From Chromohalobacter canadensis (GTDB taxonomy: Bacteria > Pseudomonadota > Gammaproteobacteria > Pseudomonadales > Halomonadaceae), in assembly GCF_029544075.1 (NCBI RefSeq), contig NZ_JAJQJH010000001.1, positions 372,001 through 436,000 of the forward strand: 64,000 nucleotides of DNA. The letters run 5' to 3'. Below the pieces are notes generated by a model that saw only the letters and a program-made list of their open reading frames with translations, was not told the origin of the DNA and did not search any database. Both the position numbers and the translations under genes were made by a program. The stretch's first letter is position 1. Every line of letters begins with the position of its first letter. Shown one piece after another: positions 7,970 to 15,661 of the stretch.

Positions 7970-8899
7970 TTAAAAGGCTGCCTCACCGCCATGATCGGCG
8001 TTAAATTCGTGCTGTAGCCAGTCCAGCAGTGCCAGCGTTTCCACCCGCGATTGAGCGCCTTGTCGCGTATACACCGAGAGCGCGTCGCTGAGCGGCAGCG
8101 ACGCATTGACCGGGCGTACGAGCTGGCCGTTTTGCACCAGGCGCTCGGCCGTGCGCCGCCAGCCCAAGGCGATACCATGCCCGGCAAGCGCCGACTGAAG
8201 GACCAAGGGATAGCTATCGAAAATCATGCCGTTTCCCAGGGGGGGCATACAGTTCCCCATAGCGCGTAGCCAACTATCCCACTCGAACCAGTCCGGTGAG
8301 TCGGCCCTGTGGTGCAGCAAACGGTGCTCGGCGAGGTTCGCCAGCGTGATGGGACGCTGCTGTGCCGCGAAATAATCGGGACTGCAAATCGGAAAGATCT
8401 CGTCGGACGCGGTGAAGGACAGCGCGTGACTGCCGCTGGGGCGCCCGCTCGTCTGCAGTGCGACATCGAAATAGTCGTGATGCTCGACCACGGGGCGCGT
8501 CGAGGTCACCAGGCGTACCTCGATTTCCGGATGCCGCCGGTTGAATGCGGCGAGGCGCGGCATGACCCAGTAGAAGGCTTCGCAGAGCTGGCAGAAGAGC
8601 ACCACCACACCGTCATGCACTTCCTCTCGCAAGGTGTTGGCATGCGTTGCGACGCTCTCCAGAGCGGTACTCACCGTGCGCCCGAACTCGCGGCCGGCGG
8701 CGGTGAGGAAGACGCCCCGGTTGCGACGCTCGAATAGCGACACGCCGAGGTTTTCCTCCAGGGCGCGAATCTGGCGGCTGACGGCGGCCTGGGTGAGATG
8801 TAACTCCTCGGCGGCACGCGAGAAGCTTTCCAGGCGCGCGGCGGCTTCGAAGGGCATCAGGCTGGCGAGCGGGGGCAAGGCCTTGCCTAGTCGGTTCAT
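7970..8899 (-). CDS. LysR-family transcriptional regulator (GcvA-like)
   Basis: A 309-residue LysR regulator. Its N-terminal winged helix-turn-helix reads FEAAARLESFSRAAEELHLT then QAAVSRQIRALEENLG, followed by a two-lobed effector-binding domain (about 95-295). The helix resembles the GcvA/AmpR group. It is divergent from the EamA transporter gene at 9004, with 104 bases between them, so control of that transporter is the simplest guess. The start at 8899 (MNRLGK) fits the usual family N-terminus; an in-frame ATG at 8923 also exists and neither has a strong ribosome site. Confidence 0.85.
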   Translation of the reverse strand: MNRLGKALPPLASLMPFEAAARLESFSRAAEELHLTQAAVSRQIRALEENLGVSLFERRNRGVFLTAAGREFGRTVSTALESVATHANTLREEVHDGVVVLFCQLCEAFYWVMPRLAAFNRRHPEIEVRLVTSTRPVVEHHDYFDVALQTSGRPSGSHALSFTASDEIFPICSPDYFAAQQRPITLANLAEHRLLHHRADSPDWFEWDSWLRAMGNCMPPLGNGMIFDSYPLVLQSALAGHGIALGWRRTAERLVQNGQLVRPVNASLPLSDALSVYTRQGAQSRVETLALLDWLQHEFNADHGGEAAF

Positions 8900-9003
8900 A
8901 TGCGATCCATAATCACAGCTCATGGAAAGTGACGTATAACTCGTTTGTCGTGCATGCCTGGGGCGCGCACTCTTGAGCGGCTTCTTGCTCAGGGAGAACG
9001 TTC

Positions 9004-9999
9004 ATGAAGCCGATAATTGGGGCACAAACCTCAGAATGGCAAGGCATCGGTTGTATTGTCGCCTCGGTCTTCTGCCTCTCGATGGCCGACGCTCTGGTTA
9101 AGTATATCAGCGATGACGTGGGTGTTTGGCAGCTGTACGTGCTGCGTGCGCTTTTGGCGTCGCCGCTTTTGGGGTTGCTGCTCGGAAGACGTGGCGTGAT
9201 GCGTCTGGGACGAGCGCTGCTACGCCGCTGGGTGCTGGTCAGAACCGGTTTGTTGATGGCGATGTGGTTGACCTTCTATGCGGCGCTTCCGACGTTGACG
9301 CTCTCCATGGCGGCGGTGGCGCTGTACACCTCGCCGCTGTTCATTGCCTTGTTCGCTGCCTGGTTGGCCGGCGAGCGGCTCTCGACAGGAGGCTGGTTGG
9401 GGATCGTCTTGGGCTTTGCCGGCGTGGTGCTGATATTGCGCCCGGGGACTATGCATTTCACGCCCATGGTGGCACTGCCGCTGCTGGCGGCGGTGTGTTA
9501 TGCGCTGGCCTGCGTGGTGACGCGTGTTCATTGCCGCGACGAAGCGCCGTTGGTGCTTTCCGGGGCGCTGAATCTGGGCTTTCTGTGTCTGGGGGCGGTG
9601 GGCTGTCTATGGATGACGCTGCACGGGCAGCTACCGGCCGATGGCACCACGCCGACCTTCCTGACGGCGCCCTGGCGTTCGCTTCCAGCCGAAGCCTGGT
9701 GGCTACTGGCGGGACTGGCGATACTCTTCGTGCTGGCCAGCAGCACGGTGGCCAAGGCTTATCAAATGGCCCCGTCTGCCTTGATCGGCATTTTCGATTA
9801 CACGTATCTCATCTTCGCGGCCGGTTGGGGATGGTGGCTGTTCAGCGAGACGCCGGATGTGGCCACGGCGGTGGGCATGTTGTGCGTGGGCGTGGCGGGG
9901 GTGTGCGTCTGGCGCGCCACGCCCGCCTGCATGCCGTCCGTTACCGCATCGGTCGGCACCGAGACCCGATCCGGCTATCCGGCGGGACCGCCGAGATAA
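9004..9999 (+). CDS. EamA/DMT-family membrane transporter
   Basis: A 331-residue protein with ten predicted membrane helices in two EamA repeats (about 14-145 and 160-305). The family pattern is clear in SMADALVKYIS, LPTLTLSMAAVALYTSPLF and the second-repeat YQMAPSALIGIFDYTYLIF. DMT transporters move amino acids, nucleobases or other small metabolites; the substrate cannot be told. GGGAG precedes the ATG at a normal distance. The divergent LysR gene is probably its regulator. Confidence 0.85.
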   Translation: MKPIIGAQTSEWQGIGCIVASVFCLSMADALVKYISDDVGVWQLYVLRALLASPLLGLLLGRRGVMRLGRALLRRWVLVRTGLLMAMWLTFYAALPTLTLSMAAVALYTSPLFIALFAAWLAGERLSTGGWLGIVLGFAGVVLILRPGTMHFTPMVALPLLAAVCYALACVVTRVHCRDEAPLVLSGALNLGFLCLGAVGCLWMTLHGQLPADGTTPTFLTAPWRSLPAEAWWLLAGLAILFVLASSTVAKAYQMAPSALIGIFDYTYLIFAAGWGWWLFSETPDVATAVGMLCVGVAGVCVWRATPACMPSVTASVGTETRSGYPAGPPR

Positions 10000-10034
10000 C
10001 GATGCCATTGTTTAACCTGGGGGCTGGATGCAGG

Positions 10035-10063
10035 TTGAGTCGTCCGCGATCCTTCCCTATACA
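10035..10063 (+). promoter_or_regulatory. Predicted sigma-70 promoter of the complex I-like operon
   Basis: TTGAGT (10035-10040), a 17-base spacer, then TATACA (10058-10063). It lies upstream of both the small ORF at 10106 and the nuoA-like gene at 10219. This is the only good promoter pattern I found ahead of the operon. Confidence 0.5.
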
Positions 10064-10105
10064 TAGGGGATAGACGTTACCTCAACACGGACAAGGAGCT
10101 GTCGC

Positions 10106-10240
10106 ATGTTGGCAGGTGGCGTTCAGGACCGCTATCTAGTCTTTGAAATTGAGTGTGCGAAAGTGCAAGGCCAAGGTATGGCCAAGATTCGTTTGAGTCA
10201 GCAACGCGAGGGATTCGCATGGAGCTGTTCGCCCTTCTAA
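10106..10240 (+). CDS. Possible 44-residue leader ORF ahead of the complex I-like operon
   Basis: ATG at 10106 is preceded by AAGGAG at an ideal 7-base spacing, a stronger ribosome site than that of the next gene. The frame runs to TAA at 10238-10240 and overlaps the nuoA-like start by 22 bases. The peptide begins MLAGGVQDRYLVFEIECAK; I recognise no family and see no membrane segment. It could be a real small protein, a translational-coupling leader, or chance. Confidence 0.3.
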   Translation: MLAGGVQDRYLVFEIECAKVQGQGMAKIRLSQQREGFAWSCSPF

Positions 10241-10566
10241 TCATTCTGATTCTTGCACTGGGCGCCGGGCTGCTGATGCAGTGGTTGCCCATGCGTCACC
10301 AGCCGCGGCCCAGTTGGTCTCAGCGCGCGCCGTTTCTGGGCGGGGGGACGCCCGACAGCCACGCCTGGAACCGCTACCACGTTCGCTACTACTCCATGAC
10401 GCTGCTGTTGATCGCCTTCGAGATGGAGATGATGTTCATGTACCCATGGGCGGTCGTGTTCGTCGAGAAGGGCATGAAGGCCATGATGGAGATGGGCATG
10501 TTTCTCGCCATCCTGTCGGTGGGCATCATCTATGCCTGGCGTGAGGGGGTGTTCAAGTGGCAGTGA
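10219..10566 (+). CDS. NuoA-like subunit of a complex I-like membrane complex
   Basis: A 115-residue, three-helix membrane protein clearly related to NuoA. It keeps helix 2 with the acidic pair as FEMEMMFMYPWAVVF (normally FDVE), the E of helix 3 (MMEMGMF) and the end AWREGVFKW. In NuoA the loop after helix 1 carries a conserved ECGFEP segment that lines the quinone site. Here it reads APFLGGGTP, so the Glu-Cys is gone. ATG at 10219 follows GAGGG. It is the first gene of an eight-gene operon with overlapping starts and stops. The loop change fits a complex that does not use the normal quinone chemistry. Confidence 0.85.
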   Translation: MELFALLIILILALGAGLLMQWLPMRHQPRPSWSQRAPFLGGGTPDSHAWNRYHVRYYSMTLLLIAFEMEMMFMYPWAVVFVEKGMKAMMEMGMFLAILSVGIIYAWREGVFKWQ

Positions 10567-11867
10567 ACTGGCTGCACAAGTTCGCCGTGCGTGGCCGCGT
10601 TCCCGTATTTCCCGTGCTGGGCAAGCAGGGGGATGGCGTGCTTCAGCACCTTGCGTTATCGCCGCGAATCGAACTGGTCGACTCGCCGCGTCATGCCAGT
10701 GTCTTGCTGGTGGCGGGGGAGGTTCCGGCCGACCGTTTCGAGCCCCTGCGCCGGGTGCATGACCAATTGCCATACCCTTTCACGACGCTGTGGTTTCGCA
10801 GCGAACCCTGGCCGCATCTGGAACGCGTGGCCCGTATCGACGATCTCGACGACCTGCCCGGTGCACTGGTCACGGCGCATCGCGAACTGATGGAAGGCCG
10901 CCGCGGCAGTGCTCATCGTCTCCTGCCGGATGAGCCGCCCACCCCCTGGGAAGGCGAGGGCGACTTTGGCCAGGGCGGCGAAGGCATGATGGGCGGGGTG
11001 CCCTACGGGCGGCCTATGGCCATGAACATGGAGGATGACATTCGCGACGGTTTGACGCTGGATTCACTGACGTTCCGGCTGGGGCCATTCTTTTGCGCGT
11101 TTCCGCCCGGCATGGCGGCGGAGATCACCCTGCAAGGGGATCTCGTGCAGACATGGAAAACGCAGTTGGCGCCGTATCCACAACCTCTCGATGAGGTCTT
11201 TTGCGACGCGCTCGAGCGCCCCGTCCCCATTGCGGAGGTCGAGCTTGCCCGGGCCCGCCATCATCTGCAGCGGCTGTTTCATGCGTTACACCTGGCGGGC
11301 CTGGAGAACGTGAGCCTGCGGGCCTTGCGCCTGGCGCATGGATTGTCGACGTCGAGCACCCTCGATGGATTGCGCCGCGCGCTATCACGTAGCGGCTTCT
11401 TTCGACTGACGGCGGGCGGCGGCGCGCTCGGCCCCGAGCAGGCGCGCATGATTGGCGGACCCGCCGCCCGAGCTGCCGGAATGGATGATGATCTGCGCTC
11501 GGAGGATGCCGGCTATCGACGGCTGGGGTTCTCTCCCGTCTGCCAGGCCGCAGGCGATACCCATGCTCGCTGGTGGCAGCTGCTGGACGAAATCGATCAA
11601 TCCCTCCATCTGGCCCGCCTGGCCGAACGCGACAAGGTACACACAGAGCGAGTAGGCGGCATCGAGACGCCGCGTGGCCCCTGGTCGGCGCGGCGGTCGG
11701 CGGATGCGAGCGCGCTCTTCGACGAGCTGTTACCCGGGCTGGAGTGGGGCGATGCCCTGGTGACGGTCGCCAGTCTGGATGTCGCGGGGGTGGCCGATCA
11801 ACCTGTCGGCACACGGCCATCCGGCGAGTCCCGGGCGGTACGGGGAGGCACCGGGAACGATGTTTAG
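10557..11867 (+). CDS. Fused NuoB-like/NuoD-like protein without Fe-S cysteines
   Basis: A 436-residue soluble protein. Residues about 1-115 follow the NuoB fold (NWLHKF start, then SPRHASVLLVAGEV and PLRRVHDQLP) but contain no cysteine, so the N2 cluster cannot form. After a glycine-rich linker (about 130-160), residues 165-410 resemble NuoD/hydrogenase large subunits: DSLTFRLGPFF, LPPG-like FPPGMAAEITLQGD, GPAARAAGMDDDLR (301-314) and the end DALVTVASLDV. Only three Cys occur (180, 216, 329) and none forms a metal motif. No NuoC domain is present. The GTG start at 10557 overlaps the nuoA-like stop and has GGGGG 7 bases upstream. It probably caps the membrane arm as a structural, non-redox module. 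Confidence 0.8.
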   Translation: MAVNWLHKFAVRGRVPVFPVLGKQGDGVLQHLALSPRIELVDSPRHASVLLVAGEVPADRFEPLRRVHDQLPYPFTTLWFRSEPWPHLERVARIDDLDDLPGALVTAHRELMEGRRGSAHRLLPDEPPTPWEGEGDFGQGGEGMMGGVPYGRPMAMNMEDDIRDGLTLDSLTFRLGPFFCAFPPGMAAEITLQGDLVQTWKTQLAPYPQPLDEVFCDALERPVPIAEVELARARHHLQRLFHALHLAGLENVSLRALRLAHGLSTSSTLDGLRRALSRSGFFRLTAGGGALGPEQARMIGGPAARAAGMDDDLRSEDAGYRRLGFSPVCQAAGDTHARWWQLLDEIDQSLHLARLAERDKVHTERVGGIETPRGPWSARRSADASALFDELLPGLEWGDALVTVASLDVAGVADQPVGTRPSGESRAVRGGTGNDV

Positions 11868-12783
11868 CGAGCTGTTTCTGCCGGTTCTCATGGTGATCTT
11901 CATGCTGGTTGTCGGCGGTTATGCCGTTGCCGTGCTCGATCGCCTGGTTGCCAGCGCGCTTGGCACTCCCCAGGCCGGAGGTATCTGGCTGGCGCCGATG
12001 GCGCGCGGCGCCTGGTTGCTGACCCAGCACGCCAATGCCACCGAAGCGCCGGATTGGCGGGCCTGGCGGCTGGCACCGGCCCTGTATCTGGCATTGGCGG
12101 CGGGCGGGCTGGCGGTGGTGCCATGGTCGGCATCGCTGGTTGCCACGGATCTGGTCACCAGCGTGGTGCTGTGGGGCAGCGTGGAAGCGCTGGCGACCGT
12201 CGTCATCTTCTTGCATGGCTGGTCGGCGAATTCGTTACTGGCCTTGATCGGCGGGTACCGGTACGTGGCGCTGGGGCTCTCCTACATCCTGATCAGCATG
12301 TTCGTGCTGATCGGCGTGGCATTGCCGGCCGAATCGCTGCAGTTCACCCAGGTAGTGGCTTCGCAGGAAGGTCTGTGGAATGTCATCCGCCAGCCACTGG
12401 GACTGCCGCTGTTTCTCATCGTCGGCTTGGGCATGACCTTCTGGGGGCCGCTGAATCTGGCCGATTCGACGGATCTTGCCGGCGGCACGGCCTCGGAGAT
12501 CTCGGGGCCGCCACGGCTGGTCTGGGACATGGCCCGGGCGGGCATGCTGGTCGCGTTCAGCGGCGTGGCAGCGACTGCCTTCCTGGGGGGCTGGCTGGGG
12601 CCCTGGCTGCCCGGCCCGTTATGGATGTCCCTCAAGATGCTGGCGGTATTGAGCGTGCTGCTGTTGCTCGGGCGGCTACTGCCGCGACTGGCGCCGGAGC
12701 GCTGCGTCACCTTGATGTGGGTCGTGTTGCTGCCGCTGTCGTTCATCGATCTGGTATGGGCCGGGACAGGAGCGCTGTTGTGA
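11860..12783 (+). CDS. NuoH-like membrane subunit
   Basis: A 307-residue protein with about eight membrane helices. It aligns with NuoH mainly through PLNLADSTDLAGGTASEISG, the counterpart of the PFDLxEAExELVxGxxxEYSG loop, and the following LGGWLGPWLPG. Of the acidic residues in that loop only a few remain; the Glu before the SG is kept, while the normal AEYANM reads ARAGML. The N-terminal quinone-entry segment (ERRxxxxxQxRxGPN) is not recognisable. The ATG overlaps the previous gene by 8 bases. NuoH normally links the quinone site to the pumps, so this erosion matches the loss of redox centres in the B/D-like protein. Confidence 0.8.
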   Translation: MFSELFLPVLMVIFMLVVGGYAVAVLDRLVASALGTPQAGGIWLAPMARGAWLLTQHANATEAPDWRAWRLAPALYLALAAGGLAVVPWSASLVATDLVTSVVLWGSVEALATVVIFLHGWSANSLLALIGGYRYVALGLSYILISMFVLIGVALPAESLQFTQVVASQEGLWNVIRQPLGLPLFLIVGLGMTFWGPLNLADSTDLAGGTASEISGPPRLVWDMARAGMLVAFSGVAATAFLGGWLGPWLPGPLWMSLKMLAVLSVLLLLGRLLPRLAPERCVTLMWVVLLPLSFIDLVWAGTGALL

Positions 12784-13436
12784 TGGAGAGCATGAATCAC
12801 GGCCTCGGTGTCGATATCGCGTTTCTGCTGCTGGCCACGCTGGCGGTGGTCACCGGGTGGCGCGTGTTTCGCACCGATTCGATGGTACGGGCCTCCTTCT
12901 TTCTGCTGGTGTCGTTCATCGCCGTGGGCGTGATCATGATCCTGTTGGCGGCGGAATACCTGGGCGTTGCCATGTTCTTCATGATGGCCGTGGAAATGAC
13001 GGTCATGGCGCTGTTCATGGTCATGTTCATGATGAACCCGGCCGGCCTGAATCCCATGAACATGGTCCATCAGGAACGTATCGCCATCGGGGCCGGCGTC
13101 GCCGGTTTTCTGATACTGGGCGCCATGGCCCTGTTGGCGCCCTTTCCCGATCAGCCGGTGCCGGCAGGCCTTGAGCCCGTCAGATCATTGGGTAACGAAA
13201 TGCTCGGTGAGTCGATGCTGATTTTTGAATCGGCGGGCCTCGTGCTGCTGACCACCATGATCGGCGTGGTGGTGCTGTCGAGCCATCGCGGGCGCTATGG
13301 CGCAGCGGCGGAGGGCTCGATGCCGCCGGGGCTGGAACCGGGCGGCGACCCGGCAGGCAAGCCCGAGGAGGACGAAGCGGGCGAGGGTGGGCATCACCAT
13401 CATCACCATCATCACCATCATCACCATCACCACTGA
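12783..13436 (+). CDS. NuoJ-like membrane subunit with a C-terminal His14 tail
   Basis: A 217-residue protein with five membrane helices like NuoJ (SFFLLVSFIAVGVIMILLAA, then EYLGVAMFF). The helix-3 segment that forms the pi-bulge in NuoJ (YAGAI) is replaced by a methionine-rich stretch: residues 64-94 contain 11 Met, with a new Glu at 71. The C-terminal tail (about 155-217) is hydrophilic and acidic (KPEEDEAGEGG) and ends in 14 consecutive His just before TGA. TGATG couples it to the NuoH-like gene. Family knowledge: helix 3 of NuoJ switches between closed and open states. The His tail could bind Zn, Ni, Co or Cu; this is not shown. Confidence 0.8.
   Translation: MESMNHGLGVDIAFLLLATLAVVTGWRVFRTDSMVRASFFLLVSFIAVGVIMILLAAEYLGVAMFFMMAVEMTVMALFMVMFMMNPAGLNPMNMVHQERIAIGAGVAGFLILGAMALLAPFPDQPVPAGLEPVRSLGNEMLGESMLIFESAGLVLLTTMIGVVVLSSHRGRYGAAAEGSMPPGLEPGGDPAGKPEEDEAGEGGHHHHHHHHHHHHHH
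13392..13433 (+). repeat. In-frame CAT/CAC triplet repeat encoding His14
   Basis: Forty-two bases of CAT and CAC codons with a largely CATCATCAC period, ending directly at the stop codon. Such triplet tracts change length by slippage, so tail length may differ between strains. The codon mix and position in a conserved operon argue against a cloning tag. Confidence 0.9.
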
Positions 13437-13463
13437 GCGGCACAGACAGGCAGGGAGGCTTGC

Positions 13464-13769
13464 ATGACACTCACCACACTTTTGCTATTGGCAGCGGCAC
13501 TGATCGGTATCGGGATCTATGGCGCGCTTTCCCAGCAGTCGTTCGTGATGCTGATGATGGGTCTGGAGCTGATCCTCAACGGTGTCATGCTGGCGGCGGT
13601 GGCGTTCTGGGCCTTCAGCGGGGCCGGGGTGCCGGAAGGGCAACTGCTGACGATCATCGTCATGGCCGTGATGGCCATCGAGATGGCGATGGGGTTCGCC
13701 CTGGTGGTCGCGGTCTTCCGCGGTAAACAGGCCGACATGACCGAATCGCTGACCGGGCTGAAACACTGA
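13464..13769 (+). CDS. NuoK-like membrane subunit
   Basis: A 101-residue, three-helix protein typical of NuoK in length. Both buried glutamates of the proton path are kept: one in MMGLELILNGV (helix 2) and one in MAIEMAMGFALVVAVF (helix 3). CAGGGAGG lies before the ATG. The stop codon shares bases with the start of the NuoL-like gene. Unlike the A, H and J subunits, which are eroded around the quinone side, this one looks fully competent for ion transfer. Confidence 0.9.
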   Translation: MTLTTLLLLAAALIGIGIYGALSQQSFVMLMMGLELILNGVMLAAVAFWAFSGAGVPEGQLLTIIVMAVMAIEMAMGFALVVAVFRGKQADMTESLTGLKH

Positions 13770-15661
13770 TGCTGTGGTCCGTTCCTCTCTTGCCGCTGCT
13801 GGCGGCCCTCGTCATCCATGGGGTCGGCAAGCGCTGGCCGGGCGACGACAGGGGCCGTGCCGTGCTGACCCTGGCGGGGGTGGCGATCACGGTCGCTACC
13901 TTGCTGCTCGTGAGCATCGCGGTCACGGCGGACTGGAGCGGCACCTATCGCTGGAGTTCCCGAGTCGTTCTGTCGCTCGGGATGACATCCGCGAGCGCCG
14001 TGTTCGCCATCGTCGTGCCACTGATCGCCGCGCCGATCATCGTCTACAGCGCCTACCATGAAGCATCGCCGGTCAGTGGCAGAGAGACGGTGCGCCCTCC
14101 CGTCGGACTGGTGGCGCTGCTGACGGCGTTCGTCGGCGCGATGGAACTGCTCGTCCTGGCCGAGGATTTTGTCACCCTGCTGATCGCCTGGGAACTGGTC
14201 GGGGCATGCTCGTGGGCGCTGATCGCCCATGAATGGCAGAAGGCCGGCAACCTGCGGGATGCCACCTGGGCGTTCCTGGTCACTCGCTTCGGGGATCTGG
14301 GGCTGTACATCGCCGCGGCGGCAGCGTTCGCCGGCACGGGCTCGTTTGCCTTTGCAGACCTGGCCCAACTCGATGGGTGGCGGCTGGACGTGTTTGTTGC
14401 CGGCGTCGTGCTGGCCGCCGCCGCGAAATCCGCCCAGGTGCCGTTCTCTCCCTGGCTGTTTGCCGCCATGTCCGGGCCGACACCGGTGTCGGCATTGCTC
14501 CATGCGGCGACCATGGTCGCGGCGGGGATCTACCTGGTGGTCCGGCTGCATGCGGAACTCTCCGCCGTCGCCTGGTTTGCGCCGGTCGCCATCACGCTGG
14601 GGCTGACCACTGCCCTGGCAGGGGGACTGGTGGCCTGTCTTCAGGGCCATGCCAAGAAGCTGCTGGCCGCCTCGACATCGGCCCAGTATGGCCTGATGTG
14701 GCTGGCGGCAGGGGCGGGCTTTCCCAGCGTCGCCCTGGTGCACTTCGTCACGCATGCATTCACCAAAGCGGCGCTGTTCCTGGCCGCCGGCATCGCCGAA
14801 CGCCATGTCGACAGCTATTCGCTGACGGCGATGCGTCTGGGTCGCCTGCTTCCTGGCGTCGCGGCAGCCAGCATGGTGGCCAGCCTGGCGCTGGCGGGCG
14901 TCGTTCCGCTGAGTGCGGCGTGGAGCAAGGAGAAGATCGTCACGGCCGCCGGCCATCAGGCGTCCTGGCTGGCCGTGATCGTCGCCGTGGCGGCAGGGCT
15001 CAGTGCGCTGTACGCCACGCGCTTTCAACTGCTGGCGTTCGGGCGGGGGCGGCATGACCGCATGAGCGAGGCTGTCTCCCGGCCCGGCCACTCTTGGGCG
15101 GAAGCCGTCGCGCTCTATCTGCTGGCGGCAGGCACATTGGCACTGTCGCTACTCTGGTGGCCCGGTGTCGGAAATGGCCTCGCCGATTGGCTGTCCGTGC
15201 ACTTTCCCGGGACCAGGCCGTGGGAACTCATCCTGTCGCTACTGCTGGTGGCGCTGGGCATGGGCCTGGGTGCCTGGGCGGTGCGTCGTGAAGTGACAGG
15301 GGCGCGCCGACCTGGCGCCACGCGAACCGGCGTGGCGGACTGGCTGGGCCTGCCGATGCTGGCAGCACGTGGCGCGGAGGCCATGCTGATGTTCAGCCAT
15401 GGCCTGGCACGCTTCGACGATCGCGCCGTGGATGCCGGGATCCGGGGCAGTGCCCGCTTTGGTGCGTGGCTGGCCAGGCTGGGAGAACGGCGTGGCGAAG
15501 GCGCGTTCGATGGTGCCACGAACCAGCTCGCGAAGGGCATCGACTGGGCGGGACAAGTGGCACGTCGGGCGCATACCGGGCAGATGCATCACTACTACAC
15601 CGGTATCGCGGCCGGACTCGCCGCGATCCTGATCATCCTGAGCATAGGAGCGCTCCTTTGA
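13769..15661 (+). CDS. NuoL-like antiporter-type pump subunit
   Basis: A 630-residue protein of about 16 membrane helices, similar in length to E. coli NuoL (613), including the C-terminal extension that forms the lateral helix. The ion-path residues are present: Glu in LLIAWELVGACSWALIA, Lys in KSAQVPFSPWL, the HAATMVAAGIYLV block, Lys in HAFTKAALFLAAG and Lys in AAWSKEKIV. These belong to the Mrp/NuoL antiporter family, which moves H+ or Na+. It overlaps the NuoK-like stop (TGATG). It is the most conserved member of this operon, so the complex probably still moves ions. Confidence 0.92.
   Translation: MLWSVPLLPLLAALVIHGVGKRWPGDDRGRAVLTLAGVAITVATLLLVSIAVTADWSGTYRWSSRVVLSLGMTSASAVFAIVVPLIAAPIIVYSAYHEASPVSGRETVRPPVGLVALLTAFVGAMELLVLAEDFVTLLIAWELVGACSWALIAHEWQKAGNLRDATWAFLVTRFGDLGLYIAAAAAFAGTGSFAFADLAQLDGWRLDVFVAGVVLAAAAKSAQVPFSPWLFAAMSGPTPVSALLHAATMVAAGIYLVVRLHAELSAVAWFAPVAITLGLTTALAGGLVACLQGHAKKLLAASTSAQYGLMWLAAGAGFPSVALVHFVTHAFTKAALFLAAGIAERHVDSYSLTAMRLGRLLPGVAAASMVASLALAGVVPLSAAWSKEKIVTAAGHQASWLAVIVAVAAGLSALYATRFQLLAFGRGRHDRMSEAVSRPGHSWAEAVALYLLAAGTLALSLLWWPGVGNGLADWLSVHFPGTRPWELILSLLLVALGMGLGAWAVRREVTGARRPGATRTGVADWLGLPMLAARGAEAMLMFSHGLARFDDRAVDAGIRGSARFGAWLARLGERRGEGAFDGATNQLAKGIDWAGQVARRAHTGQMHHYYTGIAAGLAAILIILSIGALL

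Noticed and set aside
11125-12216. A 363-codon minus-strand frame opposite the B/D-like and NuoH-like genes
   Set aside because: Low-complexity Arg/Pro/His composition and no recognisable domain; an antisense shadow.
13392-13433. The His14 stretch as an engineered purification tag or vector sequence
   Set aside because: It lies inside an intact native operon with normal spacing to the next gene, uses 14 mixed CAT/CAC codons and has no linker or vector sequence around it.
12054-13436. A 460-codon frame that reads into the NuoJ-like gene
   Set aside because: The first 243 codons are an out-of-frame reading of the NuoH-like gene. The real start is ATG at 12783, overlapping the NuoH-like stop.
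13517-15091. A 524-codon open frame on the minus strand opposite the NuoK/NuoL-like genes
   Set aside because: It is rich in Arg, Gly, His and Gln as expected for the antisense of GC-rich membrane genes, has no family resemblance, and overlaps well-supported genes.
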